From contig JADKBS010000019.1 of the NCBI GenBank assembly GCA_016714985.1, forward strand, positions 62,001 to 126,000: a DNA stretch of 64,000 nucleotides, in the 5' to 3' direction. Both the position numbers and the translations under genes were made by a program. The notes beneath the pieces are model-generated. The model saw only the letters and a list, made by a program, of their open reading frames with translations, searched no databases and was not told the origin of the DNA. The DNA is from Saprospiraceae bacterium (GTDB taxonomy: Bacteria; Bacteroidota; Bacteroidia; Chitinophagales; Saprospiraceae). Positions 8,586 to 17,909 of this stretch are shown here, one piece after another; position 1 is the stretch's first letter; each line of letters starts with the position of its first letter.

Positions 8586-10022
8586 ATGGAAGTTCTAAAC
8601 AAAATAGCCCAGTTGAAGGCCGAACTCGACAGCCTGCGCCCGCTTGACAAAGACCGGGAGGCTGCCATCATGCAGAAGCTGCGCCTCGATTGGAACTACC
8701 ATTCCAACCACCTCGAAGGCAACAGCCTGACCTTTGGCGAGACCAAGGCACTGATTCTCTTCGGCATCACCGCTGCTGGGAAGCCGCTGAAAGACCATTT
8801 CGAGATGACCGGCCACGACGAGGCGGTGAAATGGGTCGAGGACATTGTGAAAGATGGCCGGCCGCTTACTGAGAATTTCATCAGGGAACTGCACGAACTC
8901 CTTTTGAAAGAACCTTCCATAAAGCGAACCAAGACGCCTGACGGATTGCCTGGTACAAGGGTTATCAATGTGGGTGTTTACAAAACTGTACCTAACCATG
9001 TCGAGACAGTAACGGGTGAGATTTTCCGCTTCGCAACGCCGGAGGAAACGCCCGCTAGGATGCACGACCTCATTGAATGGTATAGAAATGAAGAAAATGA
9101 CCAAGAAAAACACCCACTGCTTTTGGCCGCCGAGTTTCATTACAAGTTCATCCTCATCCACCCGTTCGATGACGGAAATGGCCGTACGGCGAGGATTTTG
9201 ATGAACTTCATTTTGATGAAACATGGCTACCCACCCGTGGTGGTGAAAACAGAGGACAAAGCCAATTATATTGCTGCCTTGCAGCAATCGGATGCGGGCA
9301 TAATCACGCCTTTCATCGAGTATATCGGGCAGAACTTGGCGCATTCATTGGAGATTATGCTGCGGGGGGCGAGGGGAGAGAATATTGATGAGGCAGATGA
9401 TGTAGATAAGGAGATTGCGTTGATAACCCAAAAAGTTAACCAATTTGAAAGAAAAGTAAAATCAATTAGTACAATTGACTCAATACTATCAAACTCACTT
9501 GGATTACTATTCGAATTTTTTGTTGAAAAGCAGATGAAGTTATCGAGTATGTACGAAAAGGCTTTAGTTCAAGTGAAAATTAACGGGGAAGCTAATGATT
9601 TTCTATTCAGGGAAAATACACTGTTTAATTACATTCAGCCAAAGTCAAAAAATGAAATAGCTTTAGAACTGTACGGAGTTCTAAATGAAATCAAACAAGG
9701 TCGGTCTCAACCTAAAAATTTCTCACAACTTTATAAATCACTTACTCAAAGCGAAAGCATAATAGATAATATTAGTATTGGTGTCAATTTTGAAAACTTC
9801 ATTCGTGCAGGTATTCAAGAATTCGATTATAAAGCCTCCATAGATGTTGCATTCAAAAAGATGGAATTCGAAGTGGGCAGATCAAAAGGTGATAAAATTG
9901 TAAAAAAATATTCAAGCCAGCTTACTTCAAAAGAAATTGAAGGGATTGTTTTAAGTGAAGTTAAAACACACATTGACCACATCAACCAACAAATCGAATT
10001 ATCCCAGCAAAAACATGAATAA
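8586..10022 (+). CDS. fic: Fic-domain AMPylator, class II, with unusual C-terminal region
   Basis: 478 residues from ATG 8586. The Fic motif HPFDDGNGRTAR is at residues 192-203; its His, Asp/Asn and Arg residues bind and transfer AMP from ATP to a hydroxyl on a target protein. The N-terminal inhibitory motif SNHLEG (residues 40-45, pattern SxxxEG) places it in class II, where an intramolecular helix blocks ATP. Residues from about 285 onward are AT-rich at DNA level (roughly a third GC against just over half in the catalytic part) and match no family I know; they look helical. The stop overlaps the ATG of the next gene (ATGAATAA). ParE, a known target of some Fic toxins, is encoded two genes downstream. 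Confidence 0.88.
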   Translation: MEVLNKIAQLKAELDSLRPLDKDREAAIMQKLRLDWNYHSNHLEGNSLTFGETKALILFGITAAGKPLKDHFEMTGHDEAVKWVEDIVKDGRPLTENFIRELHELLLKEPSIKRTKTPDGLPGTRVINVGVYKTVPNHVETVTGEIFRFATPEETPARMHDLIEWYRNEENDQEKHPLLLAAEFHYKFILIHPFDDGNGRTARILMNFILMKHGYPPVVVKTEDKANYIAALQQSDAGIITPFIEYIGQNLAHSLEIMLRGARGENIDEADDVDKEIALITQKVNQFERKVKSISTIDSILSNSLGLLFEFFVEKQMKLSSMYEKALVQVKINGEANDFLFRENTLFNYIQPKSKNEIALELYGVLNEIKQGRSQPKNFSQLYKSLTQSESIIDNISIGVNFENFIRAGIQEFDYKASIDVAFKKMEFEVGRSKGDKIVKKYSSQLTSKEIEGIVLSEVKTHIDHINQQIELSQQKHE

Positions 10023-10182
10023 GGAAAAACAATTCGACAGCGTAAAAATGATGCGCAGCATCCGGGAAGAGGTGCAACGAGAACGGGAAGAAAACCCCAA
10101 GCTCATGGAAGAGCGGTTGAAAGAAATCCGCAAAAAATACCACATCAAAGAAGAAGTTCAAACTGAAAAAACGGAAGCATAA
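10015..10182 (+). CDS. Short charged protein between fic and parE
   Basis: 55 residues, ATG at 10015 overlapping the end of fic; its TAA is directly followed by the ATG of parE. The sequence is highly charged and helical (KMMRSIREEVQREREENPK). The FDSVKMMRSIREE start resembles short antitoxin-like proteins found beside toxins, but this is only a visual resemblance. The gapless arrangement suggests translational coupling of fic, this protein and parE. Confidence 0.65.
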   Translation: MNKEKQFDSVKMMRSIREEVQREREENPKLMEERLKEIRKKYHIKEEVQTEKTEA

Positions 10183-12106
10183 ATGTCTCAACAAGTCACC
10201 TACACCGAAGACAACATCCGCTCCCTCGACTGGCGGGAGCACATCCGCATACGCCCCGGCATGTACATCGGCAAGCTGGGCGATGGCTCCACGCCCGACG
10301 ACGGCATCTACGTGCTGGTCAAAGAGGTCATTGACAACTGCATAGACGAGTACGTGATGGGCTACGGCAAGACCATCGAAGTGACGGTGAAGGACGGCGT
10401 CGTGGAAGTGCGGGACTACGGGCGGGGCATTCCCCTCGGCAAGGTCATTGACTGCGTCTCGCAAATCAACACGGGCGGCAAGTACGACTCGAAGGCGTTC
10501 AAGAAATCAGTGGGCTTGAATGGGGTGGGTACGAAGGCCGTGAATGCACTGAGCAATTATTTCAAAGTGCAGGCCGTGCGGGAGGGCGAGACGAAAATCG
10601 CCGAGTTCGAATTGGGTAACCTCACAAAGGACCACAAGCTGGCCAAAACCTCCGAAGGCAATGGCACGAGGGTCATTTTCCGCCCCGACGAGACGATTTT
10701 CCGCAACTACCGCTTCCCGCACGGAGTTCCTGGAGCAGCAGCTTTGGAACTACGCCTATCTGAATGCCGGGCTGAAAATCAACTTCAACGGCAAGGTTTT
10801 TCACTCCAAGAACGGTCTGCTCGACCTGCTCTCGAACAAGACGCAGGCCGAACAGCTGCGCTACCCCATCATCCACCTCAGCGGGGAGGACATCGAGATT
10901 GCACTCTCGCACGGCAACCACTACGGCGAGCAGTACTACTCCTTTGTGAACGGCCAGAACACGACGCAGGGCGGTACGCACCTGAACGCCTTCAAGGAGT
11001 CCATCGTGAACGTGATGCGCAAGTTTTACAACAAACAGTTCGACCCGAAGGATGTGCGCTCCAGCATCGTGGCAGCCATCAGCGTGCGGGTAGAGGAACC
11101 CGTTTTTGAATCACAGACAAAGACCAAGCTCGGCTCCATTGACATGGGGCCGCAAGGGCCTACCGTGCGCAAGTTCATTGGCGACTTTTTGGAAAAGGAA
11201 CTCGACAATTTCCTCCATAAAAACGAGGCAGTGGCCAAGGAACTGCTGCGCCGCATCCAACAATCGGAGCGGGAGCGCAAAGAGATTGCGGGCATCAAAA
11301 AACTGGCGAACGAGCGGGCCAAAAAGGCCAACCTCCACAATAAAAAGCTGCGTGACTGCCGTGTCCACCGCAACGATACCCCCAAAAAAGGTGACGAGGA
11401 CCGCCGCATGGGATCCACCGTGTTCATCACCGAAGGCGACTCGGCCAGCGGCAGCATTACCAAGGCAAGGGACGTTGAATTGCAGGCCGTGTTCAGCCTG
11501 CGGGGCAAACCGCTGAACTGCTTCGGCATGACCAAGAAAATCGTTTACCAAAACGAGGAACTAAACCTGCTCCAGCACGCCCTCAACATCGAGAACGACC
11601 TCGAAGACCTCCGCTTCAACCGGGTGGTCATCGCCACCGATGCCGACGTGGACGGGATGCACATCCGGCTGCTGCTGCTCACGTTTTTCCTCCAGTTCTT
11701 CCCCGACCTCGTGCGCAACGGGCACCTGTTCATCCTCCAAACCCCGCTCTTCCGGGTGCGGGACAAGAAGGTGACCTACTACTGCTACAGCGATACGGAG
11801 AAGCAAACAGCCATCCGCAAGCTGCGGGGCAAGGCCGAAATCACCCGCTTCAAGGGCCTCGGTGAAATCAGCCCCGGCGAGTTCAAGGATTTCATTAACG
11901 AGAACATCCGCCTCGAACCTGTGGTGCTACAGGACGATGCCGATTTGGAAAAAATCCTCTCCTATTATATGGGCAAGAACACGCCCGACCGCCAGGACTT
12001 CATCATCGAAAACCTGCGGGTGGAATTGGACGAGATACCCGACGAAGTTGAAATCGCCGAGGCAATGGGCACGATGGTGGAGGAGGCAGAGGAGGTAATG
12101 GCGTGA
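10183..12106 (+). CDS. parE: DNA topoisomerase IV subunit B, with one extra base
   Basis: ATP-dependent type II topoisomerase subunit that decatenates chromosomes together with ParC. The GHKL ATPase part shows EVIDNCIDEY, RDYGRGIP and GLNGVGTKAVNAL; the TOPRIM part shows FITEGDSASGS and IATDADVDGMHIR, whose Glu and DxD bind magnesium. The frame changes at 10716-10718: after NYRF the sequence reads TTC CCG CAC GGA, whereas TTC CGC ACG GAG would continue as RTEFLEQQLWNYAYLNAG. One surplus C in a CCC run explains it. Corrected length is about 640 residues, normal for the family. The gene should be essential, so a sequencing indel is the simplest reading; programmed +1 shifting is the alternative. 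parC is not in this window. Confidence 0.88.
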
Positions 12107-12115
12107 TGGATTGAA

Positions 12116-12148
12116 AGATAGGCGGTAACTCCAAGTTACCGCCTATCT
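12116..12148. repeat. Palindrome after parE, possible terminator
   Basis: AGATAGGCGGTAACT and AGTTACCGCCTATCT form a perfect 15-bp stem with a 3-base loop, 10 bases after the parE stop. There is no T-tract. A related palindrome follows the DUF2267 gene at 38810-38843, so this may be a REP-like repeat that also ends transcription. Confidence 0.65.
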
Positions 12149-12190
12149 TGGCTATTTTCCCTTAGATTTGTAGGTGTTTTTTTCAAAAAA

Positions 12191-12460
12191 ATGGAGCATG
12201 GCAAAATCACCACCATAGACGAACTAAAGATAGCCGTAGAGGATGCAGCAGAGGCCAAGATTTTCGAAAACGTCTGGATGGCTTCTGAGCAAGCAAAGCA
12301 GGAAGCTTTTGCGTTGGGCCTTTCCATTGTCGTGCTTGAAGGTAATCAAATTGTGGAGATTTCGCCCGATGGCGTGACCAAGAAAGTTTTGAAAACGCTT
12401 GATTTGAAGCCTGTTTCAATGGATAACCTAATCATCAAGACTGCAAAAGATGTCGGTTAA
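12191..12460 (+). CDS. Putative antitoxin partner of zeta-like toxin
   Basis: 89 residues, ATG 12191, overlapping the start of the next gene by 11 bases. The small alpha/beta protein (MEHGKITTIDELKIAVEDAA) has no recognised domain; the end (IVVLEGNQIVEISPDGVTKK) could be a short beta meander. TAGATTTG at 12163 is a plausible -7 box. Size, order and overlap suggest the antitoxin of a type II toxin-antitoxin pair; this is inferred from context only. Confidence 0.65.
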   Translation: MEHGKITTIDELKIAVEDAAEAKIFENVWMASEQAKQEAFALGLSIVVLEGNQIVEISPDGVTKKVLKTLDLKPVSMDNLIIKTAKDVG

Positions 12461-13169
12461 GCGCCTTCGGGTGTTTGCTGGGCCAAATGGTTCTGGTAAA
12501 TCTACCCTCGTCAAGTTTATCTCGTCCAATTTTCACATTCCCTTTGGGTATTTTGTGAATGCCGACAATATTGAGAAGGAACTGAAAGAAACGGGGTATT
12601 TTGATTTTTCACCATGTGGTTTTCAAACCGATACAGTTGAATTTAGCGACTTTTTGAAGCAGTCCAGCTTCAATGAAAAAGCGGAAGTGCCACTTTGGGC
12701 TTCACCGCCAGCTATTTCGAATAATAGACTTTCCCTTGCTTCCGAAAACCTCAATTCCTATCATGCAGCTCTCATAGCAGATTTCATTCGGGAAACTTTA
12801 CTTAAAACAGGTACATCCTTCACATTTGAATCCGTTCTGTCCGATGTGCGTAAACTTGCATTTTTACAAAGAGCTAAACATGCAGGCTACCGGGTCTATC
12901 TGTATTATGTGGCAACGGAGAACCCAGAAATCAACATTGCCCGTGTCAAGAACAGGGTACTTCATGGCGGTCATGACGTGCCTCCTGATAAGATTTACTC
13001 AAGATACGAGCGTTCCCTGCAGCTACTACCGCTCATAATCAAACAGACCGACAGGGCCTATCTTTTCGACAATAGCCAATCGCTGCGGTTTATTGCTGAA
13101 ATCAGTGGTAAAGATAAACTGGAAACAATAGAACAGCCAGTGCCAAGTTGGATAGGAGGCTTGGGTTAA
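12450..13169 (+). CDS. Zeta-toxin-like P-loop kinase
   Basis: 239 residues. Walker A motif GPNGSGKST at residues 11-19, then VNADNI, a conserved FESVLS segment and RVKNRVLHGGHDVPPDKI near residue 170, the order seen in the zeta toxin/PezT-like family. Zeta toxins phosphorylate UDP-N-acetylglucosamine and block cell wall synthesis; many chromosomal relatives of this short form are uncharacterised and may phosphorylate other substrates. The gene overlaps the small upstream gene, typical of a toxin-antitoxin unit. Confidence 0.8.
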   Translation: MSVKRLRVFAGPNGSGKSTLVKFISSNFHIPFGYFVNADNIEKELKETGYFDFSPCGFQTDTVEFSDFLKQSSFNEKAEVPLWASPPAISNNRLSLASENLNSYHAALIADFIRETLLKTGTSFTFESVLSDVRKLAFLQRAKHAGYRVYLYYVATENPEINIARVKNRVLHGGHDVPPDKIYSRYERSLQLLPLIIKQTDRAYLFDNSQSLRFIAEISGKDKLETIEQPVPSWIGGLG

Positions 13170-13231
13170 TCAGACCTTGATGAAAACAGGCTTGTTTTCG
13201 AAAAAGTGTTTTATAACATAAACCTTTTTGC

Positions 13232-14392
13232 ATGCGCTTCTCCATATTTCTTTTACTTTTTTGCTTCAAATCAACCTTGGTTGCGCAAGGGCTAAAAGGC
13301 GATTGGCTGCTAAAAGGGATTGCACAAATTGACCACCTTGTTCCTAATAACTCAGGCGGCGAAAGCATCCGCTATATAAACATGCGCTCACAAACTGGCT
13401 ATTTCATTGGAAATGGTCTGTGCCTTGGTACGGTTCAATCCATTGATTACAAGCCTTTTGGCCGCGGTAGCCGTAGCTTTCAGCCTTTTATGCGGGTAGC
13501 AGTTTTTTTTAAAAAATGGAGCCCGTTCCTTGAAGTAAGTGGTGGTTGGGGGCAAGCTATTTTTAAGACCACTGGTTTCGAGCAAAAAGCAAAGTTGACA
13601 TTCCAAACCTTCAAGCCGGGCATTGCCTGGCGAATTGCGGAGCACGCGAGTTTGGACGTGTCGTTGGGGTTGTATAAAACCAAATGGCATAGTCCAGGTT
13701 CCCTTAGTCCTTATTCCACTTCGATTGTCATGGGCGAATTTGGGTTAACCTATTATTTGTCGAAAACAGACAAGCCGAGGGACAGCTTTTCAATAATTGA
13801 TAGCTATTTGAAAAAGGGCATAAGGTCGTTTGGAATAGATGGTGGGGAATACATAACTGGCACTTTTTTAACAAGGGCAGATTGGTCTATCATGCTGAAC
13901 CCACGCCTGCGCTTGAAAACTGGTTTCAACAACTATTTCAGGCATCCAAAAAACGGACTCATTAATTGGAGCTGCTTTAATGTCGAGTTACAACCCTACT
14001 TTCATTTGAAGGGAAATGCCTTTTTTATACCTAAATTTGGACTTCACACGACTTCGGTTTCTTTACAAAATGAAGTCAATTTAAGTGATGCCTTTTTTGG
14101 GGTTTTTTGTCCTACTTTGACCCATATTGGCAAGCGGAATATCCTCGAAATAGGGATAGAAACCCTTTATTTGTTCGACGATAAATGGGGGTATTTTCCA
14201 AAATTCACAGCCCATTCGAAGTTGGCTTTTCACCATTTCATGTCCAAAAAACTTGCCTTGAAAGTTGAAGCAATGAGTAAATTTGTTGGATTTGATTGGG
14301 GGCGGGATTCCTATCTTTTTTGGGAACAGACGGGGAGTTTCCATCTTCAGTTTGGCTTCCAATATTTCTATCAAAAACAATCAAAAGATTAA
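13232..14392 (+). CDS. Predicted outer-membrane beta-barrel protein
   Basis: 386 residues, ATG 13232, with signal peptide MRFSIFLLLFCFKSTLVAQG. The rest alternates short amphipathic beta strands rich in Tyr, Phe and Gly, and the chain ends in LQFGFQYFYQKQSKD, close to a barrel-terminating strand. I recognise no specific family. It follows the zeta-like toxin by 62 bases but is probably an unrelated transcription unit. Confidence 0.65.
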   Translation: MRFSIFLLLFCFKSTLVAQGLKGDWLLKGIAQIDHLVPNNSGGESIRYINMRSQTGYFIGNGLCLGTVQSIDYKPFGRGSRSFQPFMRVAVFFKKWSPFLEVSGGWGQAIFKTTGFEQKAKLTFQTFKPGIAWRIAEHASLDVSLGLYKTKWHSPGSLSPYSTSIVMGEFGLTYYLSKTDKPRDSFSIIDSYLKKGIRSFGIDGGEYITGTFLTRADWSIMLNPRLRLKTGFNNYFRHPKNGLINWSCFNVELQPYFHLKGNAFFIPKFGLHTTSVSLQNEVNLSDAFFGVFCPTLTHIGKRNILEIGIETLYLFDDKWGYFPKFTAHSKLAFHHFMSKKLALKVEAMSKFVGFDWGRDSYLFWEQTGSFHLQFGFQYFYQKQSKD

Positions 14393-14421
14393 GGATAAAA
14401 TTGGATTGGCCTTTACACAAG

Positions 14422-14481
14422 GCCACGGATTGCATGAATCCAAACCACTACGTTTGTGAAAAAATCCAAGTAATCCGTGGC
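14422..14481. repeat. Inverted repeat between convergent genes
   Basis: GCCACGGATT (14422-14431) and AATCCGTGGC (14472-14481) are perfect 10-bp inverted copies about 40 bases apart, between the stops of the beta-barrel and VWA genes. The CCACGGATT...AATCCGTGG pattern looks like a dispersed Bacteroidota repeat; a terminator function is possible. Confidence 0.5.
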
Positions 14482-14490
14482 TTATGCTTC

Positions 14491-16101
14491 TCACCGCCGC
14501 TCCGAAAACAACCCAGGCTCCCTTAGCCCCTTCGCCGTTTTCGCTACCTCCAAAAACTCCTTCCGCCACTGCCCCGGGTCGAAACCCATTGCATCTTCCG
14601 TCCAAGCGATGACCTGTTTCCAAGTCAAATCACCTTTGTTTTGCGATTCTTTAAGCAATAGGCCAGCCGCTGCCACGCTCGTTGCGAAGCGCATATTTTC
14701 GGAAGCATCCTCGAAATCAGTGCTTTGCGCCATGAGGTCGAGCGAAAAAGCGCTGCTTTCTAGGGCATTGGGCAGTTTATAGCGGCAATTGATGCGGAGG
14801 GCATCGTCGGCGTTCAGCAGTTGGTCGGGTTCGGCCCCCGTGAGCCAGGTGAGCGACTTGGCAACTTCCACCCATGAGCGGGCATTGCTGACGGGCAGAA
14901 TTTCATACAGCGCCGTGATGGTCTGGTCGGCCCCGATTTCGCCAGCGTCTTTTTGGTCATCGTAGAATTCCTCCCGGTCGAGCAGGCGGTTTTCATAACC
15001 AACGAGACGGTAGGACTGCACCAGCTTCGGGTTGAAACGCAACTGGATTTTCACGTCCTTGGCCACGGTGAAGAACTTGCCGAACTCCTGAACGAAGACT
15101 TTTTCGGCTTGTTGGATATTGTCAATGTACTCATAGGTGCCGTTGCCGTTATTGGCCAATTGCTCCATTTTGGCATCTTGTAAATTGCCCGTTCCAACGC
15201 CGAGAACTGTAAGGAAAACGCCCGACTTCCTTTTTTCCTCAATCAATTTTACCAGTTCCACCTCGCTGGAAACGCCCACGTTGAAATCGCCGTCGGTGGC
15301 GAGCAGCACCCGGTTGTTGCCCTTAGGCAGGAAGTTTTGCTGCGCAATTTCATAGGCCTTGTGGATGCCGCTAGCGCCATTGGTGCTGCCGCCCGCTCCA
15401 AGGCCCGATATGGCTTTCCTGATTTTTGCAACCTCCTTGCCTGCGGTGCTTTCTAGCGCCACGCCCGCATCGCCCGCATAGGTGACAATGGCGATTTTGT
15501 CCTGCGGGCGCATGGTTTCGGTGAACAGCAAGAAAGATTCCTTGAGCAGTTCCAGTTTGTCGGGGTCGTCCATGGAGCCGGACACGTCCACGAGGAAAAC
15601 GAAATTGCAGGCGGGCAGGTCCTCCTTGGCGATGTGCTGGCCCTTCACGCCCAAGCGCAGCAGTTTATGGCCTTTTGCCCAAGGGCAATCGCTGATTTCG
15701 CCATTGAGCGCAATGGGGCGGCCATCCTTCGGGGCGGGATAATCATAGGGGAAGTAGTTGACCAGTTCCTCGATACGAATGGCAGCGGTTGGCGGCAGTT
15801 GCCCATGGTGCAAGAACCGCCGGACATTGGCATAGGAAGCGCCGTCGGCATCAATGGCAAAAGTGGAAACGGGCTGTTCGAGGGTATTGACGAAGGGGTT
15901 TTCGCCATAGTCTTTGTAGTTTTCGGCGGCTGGGGGCGGTGGAGGAACTTGGCTTTTTTCCATCGCAGATTCAGTGGCTGGTGCAGCCGTCGTAGTAGCG
16001 TCATGGTAACGATGGTAGGAGCCTTCGCGCTTGCAAGCGGTGAAGAATCCCAACAAAATCAGGGAGAGCGTGGCTGCCCGGAACAAAAGCGATGTTTTCA
16101 T
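14491..16101 (-). CDS. VWA-domain lipoprotein, YfbK type
   Basis: 536 residues, ATG 16101. The N-terminus has a lipoprotein signal (LILLGFFTAC, lipidated Cys 23) and a Pro-rich linker. A YfbK-type N-terminal region (NPFVNTLEQPVSTFAIDADG, EELVNYFPYDYPAP) precedes a von Willebrand A domain with MIDAS motif DVSGSMD near residue 173 and the Thr/Asp segments GGSTNG and ATDGDFNVG. The C-terminal part fits the DUF3520 region. Members are cell-surface or periplasmic metal-dependent adhesion/scaffold proteins of poorly known function. A 290-bp region with no gene lies upstream. Confidence 0.87.
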   Translation of the reverse strand: MKTSLLFRAATLSLILLGFFTACKREGSYHRYHDATTTAAPATESAMEKSQVPPPPPAAENYKDYGENPFVNTLEQPVSTFAIDADGASYANVRRFLHHGQLPPTAAIRIEELVNYFPYDYPAPKDGRPIALNGEISDCPWAKGHKLLRLGVKGQHIAKEDLPACNFVFLVDVSGSMDDPDKLELLKESFLLFTETMRPQDKIAIVTYAGDAGVALESTAGKEVAKIRKAISGLGAGGSTNGASGIHKAYEIAQQNFLPKGNNRVLLATDGDFNVGVSSEVELVKLIEEKRKSGVFLTVLGVGTGNLQDAKMEQLANNGNGTYEYIDNIQQAEKVFVQEFGKFFTVAKDVKIQLRFNPKLVQSYRLVGYENRLLDREEFYDDQKDAGEIGADQTITALYEILPVSNARSWVEVAKSLTWLTGAEPDQLLNADDALRINCRYKLPNALESSAFSLDLMAQSTDFEDASENMRFATSVAAAGLLLKESQNKGDLTWKQVIAWTEDAMGFDPGQWRKEFLEVAKTAKGLREPGLFSERR

Positions 16102-16393
16102 GGACTAAATTTTTAGCACCGTTCCAAAGCAACAACCTAAGTAGTTGCCCTAAGGCAAGCAAGTAGAGGAGGGCGACCCTGCGCCATCGAGCTTGTTGTT
16201 TTGGAAAGGCTTAGGTGAAAAGATAATTGGAAGATGCGGCAAGGAAGGCTTTGGTTGGGTTAAGCAAAAATAATGATGCAGAAATAATTTGTAAACGTGC
16301 CGCCTGACTTGGGCATACAATAAATTTCCGCATATTGCCTAATGGTTACGAGGAAAGAAACTGTTTCAATCAAATGAAGATAGTGGGCGACAT

Positions 16394-16960
16394 TCAAGCT
16401 GCTCTTCCAATTCCTTCCAAAACTGCTACTCCCTTTGGGTTCTTCCTGGCTTTGATGAGCACAACGTCTCCAAGAAAAAGGCGGGCCGCCTCCCTGACTT
16501 TATCGCTTTCAGCCTCCACTGTCTGTGGCTTTCCGTTTACTTTTACCACAATGAAATTTTTTTGTACGTCGGCAGAAGTCAGCACGCCGGAGAATTGCAG
16601 CATGCCATCCGATTCAACAACAGGAGATTTTTTCAATTCGTTGGCGGCGGCGGCGGCAAGTTCCTCCAATTGCGACCTTTCGTGGGCTGGTGTAATGCCG
16701 TTCAGCCCGGCTTCTGCCAGTTTTTTGGCTTCCTCGAAATGACCGCATTGGTAGGCAAGCCATCCTGCGCTTCTTAGAAGGATGTAGCGCCACATGAAAT
16801 TGGATGGGGTTTCGGGCATTGTAAGTGCAGCCTCTTTTTCCAGCACAAATGCTTTCTCCAAGTGCTCACTGGAAGCGGGCAAATCACCTTTGATTTTGGC
16901 CAACTTCGCCAAATCGTAATACTCCATAGCCGCTTCGTGCAAGATTTTTACGCTGCTCAT
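16394..16960 (-). CDS. Hypothetical protein with TPR-like N-terminus
   Basis: 188 residues, ATG 16960, 14 bases from the end of mobile element copy A. The first 90 residues are helical with TPR-like features (AAMEYYDLAKLAKIKGDLPA, YQCGHFEEAKKLAEAGLNG). The last 80 residues look like a small beta domain (DGMLQFSGVLTSADVQKN, GKPQTVEAESDKV) ending in VAVLEGIGRAA. No known family is recognised. Probably cotranscribed with the gene at 17634-17089, unless the element between them terminates transcription. Confidence 0.65.
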   Translation of the reverse strand: MSSVKILHEAAMEYYDLAKLAKIKGDLPASSEHLEKAFVLEKEAALTMPETPSNFMWRYILLRSAGWLAYQCGHFEEAKKLAEAGLNGITPAHERSQLEELAAAAANELKKSPVVESDGMLQFSGVLTSADVQKNFIVVKVNGKPQTVEAESDKVREAARLFLGDVVLIKARKNPKGVAVLEGIGRAA

Positions 16961-16973
16961 ATTTTTAAGATTT

Positions 16974-17100
16974 GTAACTACTTAGCAGGGGTGTTTTTTG
17001 GAAAAATTGAAAATTTTTCAAAAAAGCACCCAAAAATGTGGGAGGAGAGAGAAAAAATGAATTTTTCTCTCTCTCCTCCCACACCCTCTTAGGTAGCTAC
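16974..17100. mobile_element. Miniature element, copy A
   Basis: 127 bp with ends GTAACTACTTAG...CTTAGGTAGCTAC, inverted relative to the other three copies, containing the hairpin pair described for the family. It is flanked by TAAGATTT and TAAAATTT (7 of 8 identical), which fits an 8-bp target duplication. Its right end supplies the last codons of the gene ending at 17089. Confidence 0.85.
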
Positions 17101-17634
17101 TAAAATTTTTGCTTTAGGGGCGCTGAATTCTGCTATAACGATGAAAATGGGTGCATTTTCACTTTTATTTCCCAGTTTCTTTTCTTTGATATTGAGTCGC
17201 ATATCAATTGTATTAACGGGGCTTTCATTTAAAATGCCGGAAACCTCCAAATAGGCAGCTGGGTTTTCATCTTCAAAACCAAAACTGCTTCCCTTTTTAC
17301 TCAGCATATAATCTGCGAGGCCAAGTTGGACAGCCCTTGTTGAGAACGTGAATTCGGTCAATTCGTCAATCAGTAGCAATGCAATGGCAGATGCACCGTA
17401 TTCAACCGTTTCATTCAAGTCTCGCCAGTTCTTAAGTGTATCCGAATCGGGGTCATCTTTCCAGATCAATTGAAAATCAAGCTGGTACGCCCCTGTAACC
17501 TTGAGCAATGCACCATTTTGATGGCCGTTTAGATGAAGGCAAACTATTGCTGCCTCTGCTAAAAATGCTCCAACGTTTTTTGACAGGCCAAGGAGTTTCC
17601 CCTTTTTGAGGTCGTCCAAATCAAGTGTTCGCAT
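17089..17634 (-). CDS. Hypothetical protein ending inside mobile element
   Basis: 181 residues, ATG 17634. An alpha/beta protein starting MRTLDLDDLKKGKLLGLSK, with no signal peptide or known motif. The last residues (VAT and the stop) are encoded by the end of mobile element copy A, so the native C-terminus was probably replaced or trimmed when the element inserted. Function unknown. Confidence 0.65.
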   Translation of the reverse strand: MRTLDLDDLKKGKLLGLSKNVGAFLAEAAIVCLHLNGHQNGALLKVTGAYQLDFQLIWKDDPDSDTLKNWRDLNETVEYGASAIALLLIDELTEFTFSTRAVQLGLADYMLSKKGSSFGFEDENPAAYLEVSGILNESPVNTIDMRLNIKEKKLGNKSENAPIFIVIAEFSAPKAKILVAT

Positions 17635-17909
17635 GTCCTTGTTTAAAGTCCCTGGTTTCGCATGGCAGAAAAGTCCTTGTCAAGGACAATTGCCTTGCCG
17701 CTTTTCATTGAAAAAAGCGATTGCCAGTGTTGCAAAGGTATGAAATTAGAAGTGCAAATGCCAGTGCCTTCCCTACTGACATCCGCCCGCCTTTTTTCTC
17801 CTTCGTCAAACCAATTGAATATCCCATTTTTGCGCAGCAAAAAACACCCGCCACTAAATTGACTTTAAGGCATTTTTTTTGGCATATAAATCTAACCATA
17901 AAATACTTG

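Noticed and set aside
16134..16160. CTAAGTAGTTGCC resembling the end of the GTAAC miniature element
   Set aside because: Only about 12 bases match and no second end or hairpins follow.
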